NCBI GenBank assembly: GCA_900320485.1
Contig: ONSO01000021.1
Location: 1-32,152 of the forward strand
DNA: 32,152 nucleotides
Origin: an uncultured Lachnospiraceae bacterium
GTDB taxonomy: Bacteria > Bacillota > Clostridia > Lachnospirales > Lachnospiraceae
Direction: 5' to 3'
The notes beneath the pieces were generated by a model. It ran no database searches. It was not told the DNA's origin and saw nothing but the letters and a program-made list of their open reading frames with translations. A program made the translations under genes and the position numbers. Positions 24,385 to 29,900 of this stretch are shown here, piece by piece; the stretch's first letter is position 1, and the number at the start of each line of letters is the position of its first letter.

Positions 24385-24430
24385 AAGTCTGGAACCCCTT
24401 GATTTTTTATAAGGGATTCCAGACTTTTAC
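24385..24430 (+). terminator. Terminator of the GMP synthase gene
   Basis: AAGTCTGGAACCCCTT (24385-24400) pairs with AAGGGATTCCAGACTT (24411-24426) with one mismatch, around a T-rich loop. TTTTAC overlaps the right end. It closes the metabolic block; accessory genes begin beyond. Confidence 0.85.
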
Positions 24431-24445
24431 TTTGGGCGGATATTC

Positions 24446-24827
24446 TTGACTTTGCGGAACATTTGCGGTATTTTTGTGGTACGATTTGCGGAACAAGTTA
24501 GCAAGGGATGTCATGAAAATCATGTCAGGGAGCGCGTAACCCATGTAATATACTCGGAACCTAATTCTGAGGGAAAGACAATCGTGGAATGTCTTTTTCA
24601 GGGATTTGGAGGGGTCATGCCCTTGGCCGTCGATGAAAACGGGGATTCTTTTGTAAAGGAGTACCTGGATATTATGGACAAGGCACGCCCTTATTCCACT
24701 CATTCATTCTGAGGTTCGTGCCATTATTTCCGAAGAGGCTGATGCCTATTTTGCGGGAGCTAAGACGGTTGATGAGGTGGCAGACATCATCCAAAATAGG
24801 ATACAGCTATATCTGAAGGAACGCTAA
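24446..24827 (+). pseudogene. 3' remnant of a solute-binding-protein-like lipoprotein gene
   Basis: From about 24500 the translation matches the last visible part of the 29901 gene: NHVRERVTHVIY, PNSEG, VECLFQGFGG, then 33 identical residues through GGVMPLAVDENG to ARPYSTHS. A stop follows at 24710, but shifting one frame restores EVRAIISEEADAYF and ADIIQNRIQLYLKER to a TAA at 24827. That ending matches the tail of the 24943 and 27068 proteins (VIQNR). The break coincides with CATTCATTC, where ATTC is doubled. The N-terminal ~600 residues are missing; the remnant begins right after the GMP synthase terminator. Confidence 0.85.
24607..24705 (+). repeat. 99-bp exact direct repeat, copy 1
   Basis: Identical base for base to 32054-32152, the last 99 bases of the window. 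The bases just before differ (T at 24606, A at 32053). Lies within the lipoprotein remnant. Confidence 0.97.
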
Positions 24828-24942
24828 AATAAAGCCACATGCGTATTCTGGAAAGGAAAGTATAGAAGAACAGTTCGGGTTTTTTGGCAGCAACACGGAC
24901 TTTAGCTGTTACCATTGCTTTTTGTTATTTGGGAGGATATTT

Positions 24943-26289
24943 ATGAAAAAGTGGAGAATGGTTTTGAGTTGTGTGTTGCTGGTCGTTTTATTAAGTTTGC
25001 TTGGCTGTGCTGGAAAGAAAGAAGAAAGCCGTTATCTGAATGTAGCTGAAAATAATCAAGGGAAGAATGTTTTGAAACTAGCAGGAGTTTGTTTTGCTGA
25101 TCATCCAGAAGTACAGGAGGCAGTTGCTGAGTTTAATGCGGTTCAAGATAAGGTACAGATAGAATTACATGACTACATGGATGGAGTGGAAGATTTCAAT
25201 GATGCCGTAAGCAGGATGAATTTGGACATTATGAGAGGGAACATACCAGATCTTCTCATGGTTTCTAGCCCCATTGATTCGTCCGTATATGCTGGGAAAG
25301 GACTTTTATGCGATTTGTATAGCTTGATGAAAGATGATGTAGATTTTTCTAAAGAAATGATTGTCTCATCTGTATTAAGTTCCTACAAGGAAAATGGAAA
25401 ACTGTATTCTCTTATGCCTGGCTTTGCAATAAAAAGCGCGTGGGGAAAAGCAAGTGAGCTGGGATCAAAGAACGGAAAATCTTTTCAGGAATTTAGGGAT
25501 ATCCTGAAAGGGGGTAACGGAAAGCGAACTGTTAGCGGATTCTCTGCGGATGAATCTGCGTTAGTAGTATTGACTAATGCGCTAATGGATGATTTTATTG
25601 ATTGGGAAAAAGGCGCTTGTTATTTTGACGGCAAGGAATTTCATCACTTGCTTGATTTTATATCAAAGGATTATAAACGCTATGAGTATGTTCCTTCGGG
25701 AAATGGATTTGTTAGGGACATATTAGACAATAAGGTGACAATTCTGTTTGGTGAAATCTTCTGCGTTGGCGACTATCTTATTCAAAGACAACTTTATGGG
25801 GATGATTTGGTGTTTCTGGGTATGCCGACTGATTCTGGATCAGGAACTGCGTTGTTTGCCGTTGGCGCGAGAATAGCTATTAGTAGTAAGACAAAAAACA
25901 AAGCGGCTGCATGGAATTTCCTAAAATATTATTGTGAAAAAGATATGCCGAATCGTTCGTATTTTCCGATTATGACTCAAAAGTTTGAATCCCAATTGAG
26001 ATTATCGCAAGATGTTATGACAATGAGCGATGAATCTGGTAACACAGTAGAGAAGCCTTTGGCATTCTACTTTGATGGAGTGCAAAATCACATGATTTAT
26101 AAAGCAACAAAGAAAGAATGTGATGATTTGGTTTCTTTGGTACAGAGCGCGGACCGTAAATTTGAGTATCATCCGGAGATTATGAAAATCATTCAAGAAG
26201 AAGTAGGTAGCCTTATGTCTGGAGACAAATCTATTGAGGATATAAGTGAAGTTATTCAAAACAGAGTTGAGCTGTACTTAAAGGAATAA
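24943..26289 (+). CDS. Extracellular solute-binding-protein-like lipoprotein
   Basis: 448 residues. Signal peptide with lipobox LLGC (lipidated C22). The mature part has the family 1 extracellular solute-binding layout: VLKLAGVCFADHPEVQEAVAEFN, an IPDLLMVSS strand, and a later GTALFAVGARIAISSKTKNKAAAWNFLKYY segment typical of sugar-binding proteins. It ends with IEDISEVIQNRVELYLKE, shared with the other lipoproteins nearby. No ABC permease or ATPase is adjacent, so it is an orphan. ATG 24943 has GGGAGG upstream. Base composition is clearly more AT-rich than genes 1-24 kb, and Asn/Asp/Tyr codons before valine end in T, unlike the upstream genes, suggesting separate origin. Ligand unknown. Confidence 0.85.
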   Translation: MKKWRMVLSCVLLVVLLSLLGCAGKKEESRYLNVAENNQGKNVLKLAGVCFADHPEVQEAVAEFNAVQDKVQIELHDYMDGVEDFNDAVSRMNLDIMRGNIPDLLMVSSPIDSSVYAGKGLLCDLYSLMKDDVDFSKEMIVSSVLSSYKENGKLYSLMPGFAIKSAWGKASELGSKNGKSFQEFRDILKGGNGKRTVSGFSADESALVVLTNALMDDFIDWEKGACYFDGKEFHHLLDFISKDYKRYEYVPSGNGFVRDILDNKVTILFGEIFCVGDYLIQRQLYGDDLVFLGMPTDSGSGTALFAVGARIAISSKTKNKAAAWNFLKYYCEKDMPNRSYFPIMTQKFESQLRLSQDVMTMSDESGNTVEKPLAFYFDGVQNHMIYKATKKECDDLVSLVQSADRKFEYHPEIMKIIQEEVGSLMSGDKSIEDISEVIQNRVELYLKE

Positions 26290-26328
26290 AAGAAAATATA
26301 TTGTTTTCTATACTTTTCAACCATTTTG

Positions 26329-26337
26329 TGATATACT
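26329..26337 (+). promoter_or_regulatory. Extended -10 promoter before the 26378 pseudogene
   Basis: TGATATACT is an extended -10 (TG, one base, then TATACT), 40 bases before the ATG. No clear -35 is seen. Confidence 0.4.
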
Positions 26338-26377
26338 TAATACAAGAAGAGTAGTTGTATTAAAGGAGTTGATTGCT

Positions 26378-26578
26378 ATGATACCTTTTACGATAGATGA
26401 ATTGACTGCTTGTCTTAAAGATACATCAACTGGCGATACTATTGAGACAGAGGTCATTCGCATCAAAAGAAAAAGCTTTCTGGCAAAGTTTAATAAGAAT
26501 ACGGGGTGGTATGTCAACTAGTCGAAGTTTCCGCAAGAGGTTGAAGTGTATGCACTTGTGATCAAGGGTACGGTTTGA
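26378..26578 (+). pseudogene. Broken small gene with in-frame stop (MIPFTIDELT family)
   Basis: ATG 26378 (AAAGGAG upstream) opens MIPFTIDELTACLKD and continues to NTGWYVN, then a TAG at 26519. Reading through gives SKFPQEVEVYALVIKGTV before a TGA at 26576. From memory, clostridial homologues continue with W at the TAG position and are about 120-200 residues; the rest here (to about 26640) is degraded, with only MVTCQQPNQ-like traces. A TGG-to-TAG change plus 3' decay is the simplest account. Function of intact members is unknown to me. Confidence 0.6.
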
Positions 26579-26675
26579 AATTGTATTGGAGATGATACCA
26601 ATGTTTTCAAGTATCTTATGGTAACGTGTCAACAACCAAATCAATGCTGAAAGCATAAATGAAAGGAGCGCATTT

Positions 26676-27002
26676 ATGAAGAAGAAAATCATTGCATTAT
26701 CTTTGTTAATGGCAGTGCTAATCTTGGCTTTTGGAGTTAGCGTGTTGGCTACATCTGGTGATGACGTAACTACCTGTGGCGAATGCGGAGCCGCATTATC
26801 GGAGGGTGGAACGCACATAAATAGCTATACTACTACGCATACGGTATTTTATAACGGTCAATTTGAAACTTGTACCATTGCACATGACAGATCACGTGTT
26901 GAGAGGTTTTGCCCTAATGGTCATGGAGTAAGATGGACGGGAATATGGCATTATTTGTGGCATTCTCATCCATATTGTACGGATACTGGTTATTGGGAAT
27001 AG
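26676..27002 (+). CDS. Small secreted Cys/His-rich protein, putative metal-binding
   Basis: 108 residues. A signal peptide ends near VLA (residue 25) with no lipobox, so the protein is probably released or wall-associated. The mature part is rich in potential metal ligands: C34/C37 (CGECG), H47, H55, C66, H70, C79, H83 (CPNGHG), H92, H96, H98 and C101. This looks like an extracellular zinc-ribbon-like domain, though disulfides are also possible. AAAGGAG precedes ATG 26676 by 9 bases. A hairpin terminator follows. Similar short secreted proteins are frequent in Clostridia, but I know of no assigned function. Confidence 0.75.
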   Translation: MKKKIIALSLLMAVLILAFGVSVLATSGDDVTTCGECGAALSEGGTHINSYTTTHTVFYNGQFETCTIAHDRSRVERFCPNGHGVRWTGIWHYLWHSHPYCTDTGYWE

Positions 27003-27019
27003 TTAATTGCTTTTTCGTG

Positions 27020-27052
27020 GAGCCACGTGAATGCTGTTCGCGTGGCTCTTTT
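27020..27052 (+). terminator. Terminator between the small secreted protein and the 27068 lipoprotein
   Basis: GAGCCACG (27020-27027) pairs with CGTGGCTC (27041-27048), followed by TTTT. The next gene's GAGGAG ribosome site begins one base after the T-run, so the 27068 gene has no room for its own promoter between them. Confidence 0.7.
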
Positions 27053-27067
27053 GAGGAGAAGAAGGCC

Positions 27068-29371
27068 GTGAAACGATTATGGGTTTTGGGAGCATTTATG
27101 GCGTTGACAGTCTGCTTGACTGGATGCAACGGGCAAACTGCCGTGAGAGAGGTTAAGTCCTCCAGCTGGATGGAAACGGGTTTTCATGCCCCTTCGCAGG
27201 CGGATGACGGCGAGACGGTGTGGCCGGAGGAGTATTTCGAGTGGAACTTGCAGGGCATTACGCTGGAAAGTCCGCGGGAAGTGATCATTGCGCAGGGAAA
27301 TGCCAAATCTTGGAAAAACAAGACATACCGTCTTTACAGAATATGTGAACTTCCTGATTATGCCGTGTTAAGGTGGGCGCTGGTGATTTGTGATGCCGAC
27401 ACGATGCAGTACGAAACCAAAATCATAACCCATGAGCAACTGGGCCTTGTGCAGGAAGACGGGAAAAAGAAACAAGGATTCCTGATTGACGTGGAATTTT
27501 TGGATTCGGAGAACTTCGTGTTCCAGTGGGTCGAGAATGCGGAAGACGAGGAGGGCTTCTTTCGGCAGAGTGCGGACGTTCGCATATTCACCGACCTAAA
27601 TGGTTCCTTAAGCGCAGTGGATTTATGGGACGGGTTTGAGAAACGACAATTCGACGCAGAACGGCACGCCCAGAACCTTATGCCCCCGGCTTCCTGCGTG
27701 TGCGATGAGCGAGGTAACTTGTATGGCGTGGCAACGAAGGGAAAGGAAAAGGTTTTGTGGGTGGCAGATTCCGCTGGGAACCTTGTCATGGATTACAGAC
27801 TGCCGCCCGAAAGGACTCCCGTAGACTGCCTGCGAACGGACGAGGGCGAAATCGTATGGCTGTTTGACGAGGGAAGAAAGCAAATCTTTTCGTGGATCGA
27901 CGTGGAAAAAGCCGAAGTAAGGGACGTGGCGGAATTGTCTGAACGGTCGAGAATCACCAAGCTGTACGGAATGCAAAACGGCGTAATCTATTACGAAGAT
28001 CGCGAGAACGGAAAGGCGTACGCATGGGACGTGACCACCGGAAGGCGTTCGCTGTTCATGAACTACGCGGAAGGCAACTTTTCGTCCGCCTTTGGCATTG
28101 CCTATGCCTTTAGAAATGAAGGGAAGCCTTTGGTAAGGCTTTACCGCGTTACGGATTCGGACGGGAAAACGGAAGACTGGCTCGTCAGCGTCAGTCGGGA
28201 GAAGGGCGGCAACCAGGTGAACATTGGACTGTTTGCCACGGACGAGGTTGGGCGTAAGGTTATTTCGGAAGCGGCGGGGCTGGCCTTTCAGAAGAATCCA
28301 AACGCTTCCTGCGTGAGCCAAAGGGTTTCCGAGGACGAAAAAAACAGGTTTTTGAATGAACTGATTGCCGGCGAGGCACCCGACGTAATGTACGTCTCCA
28401 GGGGAGACTTTCTGGTTATGGCCTCAAAAGGGTTGCTCATGGATCTGACGGAGCTTCTCGGGGAAAGTGAATTAAACGGGATCCTGCCGGGAGCGCTAGA
28501 CTTGGGAACCGTTAACAATCATTTGTACGGCCTGCCCGTTGGCGTCAATGCCCGCACCTATTTGGTCGCGAACGAGACATGGGGGAAAGACACCTGGACC
28601 ATTGACGACATGTTGGAACTGTTTAGGGAGGGGAAGCTTGACGGAACCGTTTATTATAAAAATGCAGAATCTCCGTTTGCGCCCTTGGCGACAATCAGAA
28701 CGTTATTAAGGTTTTGTTATCATGAACCGTGGCTGATTGACTGGGAAGCAAAAGAATGTCATTTTAACGGAGAAACGTTCATTGAATTGTTGTCAGCCTT
28801 TAAGAGGGACGAACAAAATGACACCGAGACAATGTTGAAACAGGGAGAGAGGTTTGCGTGGGCAGAATTTAATTCAATGTCTTTTATTTCCGACTTTGGA
28901 ATCAGGGAAGAATGGGAGAAGGGACATTACGTCGGATATCCAACCAATGGCTCCAGCGGAAATTATTTAGACACTGCGGGAATCCTGGTCGTAAGCGCAA
29001 AAACGACAAGAAAAGACGCAATACGCGACCTGTTTGAGTGCTTGCTTGACGCAAAGGTGCAAAGGAACAACTGGTGCTGGCAGAAAACGGCATTGCCAAT
29101 CATAAAGCTGACGAAGATTGAAACCACCAGTAACGGCGAAAAAACCTTTCTTGACCGTTGGGAAATCAGAAATATGGAGGACGGAAGGACAACGCTCGAG
29201 GCTGCGGAAGAATTTCTGGAGAGCTGCGTTAGCGCCCCGATGCAGGAGACCGAGATAGAAAACATTGTATTTGAAGAAGTTTCTGGGTTCTTCGAGGGAA
29301 ACAAGAGTGCAAGGGAAACGGCGGAGGTGATTCAGAACAGAGTACAGCTTTTGCTTTATGAATCACAGTAA
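27068..29371 (+). CDS. Large lipoprotein: beta-propeller-like domain fused to a solute-binding-protein domain
   Basis: 767 residues from GTG 27068, with GAGGAG 9 bases upstream; the ATG at 26933 lies inside the previous gene and would bury the signal peptide. The lipobox is LTGC (C20). Residues about 60-390 contain repeated strand-turn-strand units with charged turns (DERGNLYGVATKG, DEGEIVWLFDEG, NGVIYYEDRENG), suggesting a beta-propeller. Residues about 395-767 follow the family 1 solute-binding fold: a LAFQKNPNASC helix, EAPDVMYVSRGDF, LYGLPVGVNARTYLVANETWG, and the late KTTRKDAIRDLFECLL segment. It ends in AEVIQNRVQLLLYESQ, the shared tail. No transport genes accompany it. A role in binding an extracellular polymer or signalling is inference. 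Confidence 0.82.
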   Translation: MKRLWVLGAFMALTVCLTGCNGQTAVREVKSSSWMETGFHAPSQADDGETVWPEEYFEWNLQGITLESPREVIIAQGNAKSWKNKTYRLYRICELPDYAVLRWALVICDADTMQYETKIITHEQLGLVQEDGKKKQGFLIDVEFLDSENFVFQWVENAEDEEGFFRQSADVRIFTDLNGSLSAVDLWDGFEKRQFDAERHAQNLMPPASCVCDERGNLYGVATKGKEKVLWVADSAGNLVMDYRLPPERTPVDCLRTDEGEIVWLFDEGRKQIFSWIDVEKAEVRDVAELSERSRITKLYGMQNGVIYYEDRENGKAYAWDVTTGRRSLFMNYAEGNFSSAFGIAYAFRNEGKPLVRLYRVTDSDGKTEDWLVSVSREKGGNQVNIGLFATDEVGRKVISEAAGLAFQKNPNASCVSQRVSEDEKNRFLNELIAGEAPDVMYVSRGDFLVMASKGLLMDLTELLGESELNGILPGALDLGTVNNHLYGLPVGVNARTYLVANETWGKDTWTIDDMLELFREGKLDGTVYYKNAESPFAPLATIRTLLRFCYHEPWLIDWEAKECHFNGETFIELLSAFKRDEQNDTETMLKQGERFAWAEFNSMSFISDFGIREEWEKGHYVGYPTNGSSGNYLDTAGILVVSAKTTRKDAIRDLFECLLDAKVQRNNWCWQKTALPIIKLTKIETTSNGEKTFLDRWEIRNMEDGRTTLEAAEEFLESCVSAPMQETEIENIVFEEVSGFFEGNKSARETAEVIQNRVQLLLYESQ

Positions 29372-29427
29372 AATGAAAATGGATGCAAGAGAAATTTGTG
29401 ATTCATTCGTAATAAAGGCATTGCACC

Positions 29428-29450
29428 ATGTCAACTAAATGTCAACAAAA
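29428..29450 (+). repeat. Paired short direct repeat, cluster 1
   Basis: ATGTCAACTAA (29428-29438) is followed directly by ATGTCAACAAAA (29439-29450). The same pair recurs at 29608-29630. Adjacent 11-base repeats of this sort resemble arm-type binding sites near tyrosine integrases. Confidence 0.8.
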
Positions 29451-29572
29451 ACTTATAAAACACATTGGAATGTATGGAATATTCGGAATAGCCATACAAA
29501 ATATATGTAAAAAAGAATTTGTTTACTACAAGATATAGTTGCTCTTATCGAGTGGGAATAATACAAAAACAG

Positions 29573-29606
29573 TGGAGAGCCTTGATATATAAGGCTCTCC
29601 ATTTTT
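29573..29606 (+). terminator. Perfect-stem terminator in the AT-rich gap
   Basis: TGGAGAGCCTT (29573-29583) pairs with AAGGCTCTCCA (29591-29601) around a 7-base loop, followed by TTTTT. No intact gene lies just upstream on this strand; the 27068 gene ends 200 bases earlier. Confidence 0.85.
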
Positions 29607-29607
29607 C

Positions 29608-29630
29608 ATGTCAACAAAATGTCAACAAAA
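29608..29630 (+). repeat. Paired short direct repeat, cluster 2
   Basis: ATGTCAACAAA (29608-29618) and ATGTCAACAAAA (29619-29630), immediately after the terminator. Matches cluster 1 at 29428-29450 with one base difference. Confidence 0.85.
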
Positions 29631-29856
29631 AAATAAAACATAGCTTTGGGGAACTTGTGAATCATAAAGTGAGTTCGATAGATTCGCTAAGATTTTTGAC
29701 AAAATTGGCATGTTATTTTCTCTATTTTGAAAAATAAGATGGCTAATTTTGATTGGCCTTAACAAAATCATTGTCCGCTGATGAACGGCAAGTTATATCC
29801 ATAATCATCCCGTAAAGAATATTAAACAAATCTTAAACTTCAGGATTCTAGCAAAG

Positions 29857-29865
29857 TGTTATAAT
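29857..29865 (+). promoter_or_regulatory. Extended -10 promoter for the 29901 lipoprotein gene
   Basis: TGTTATAAT is a perfect extended -10 (TG, one base, TATAAT), 35 bases before the ATG. The -35 region is poor, as often with extended -10 promoters. Confidence 0.6.
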
Positions 29866-29900
29866 TATTTCGTAAGAAAAAGTTTGAGGAGGATTCTGGA

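Larger units (their letters stand above)
29372..29900 (+). other. AT-rich gap of 529 bases without a gene
   Basis: Holds two pairs of short direct repeats, a perfect-stem terminator at 29573 and, at its end, a promoter for the next gene. A 72-codon frame at 29519-29737 runs through the terminator and repeats and looks accidental. Confidence 0.7.

Noticed and set aside
26933-27067. Earlier ATG start for the 27068 lipoprotein
   Set aside because: It lies inside the preceding gene and a terminator hairpin and would bury the lipoprotein signal peptide 45 residues in.
29519-29737. 72-codon frame in the AT-rich gap
   Set aside because: It runs through a strong terminator and the direct repeats, lacks a ribosome site and has no recognisable features.
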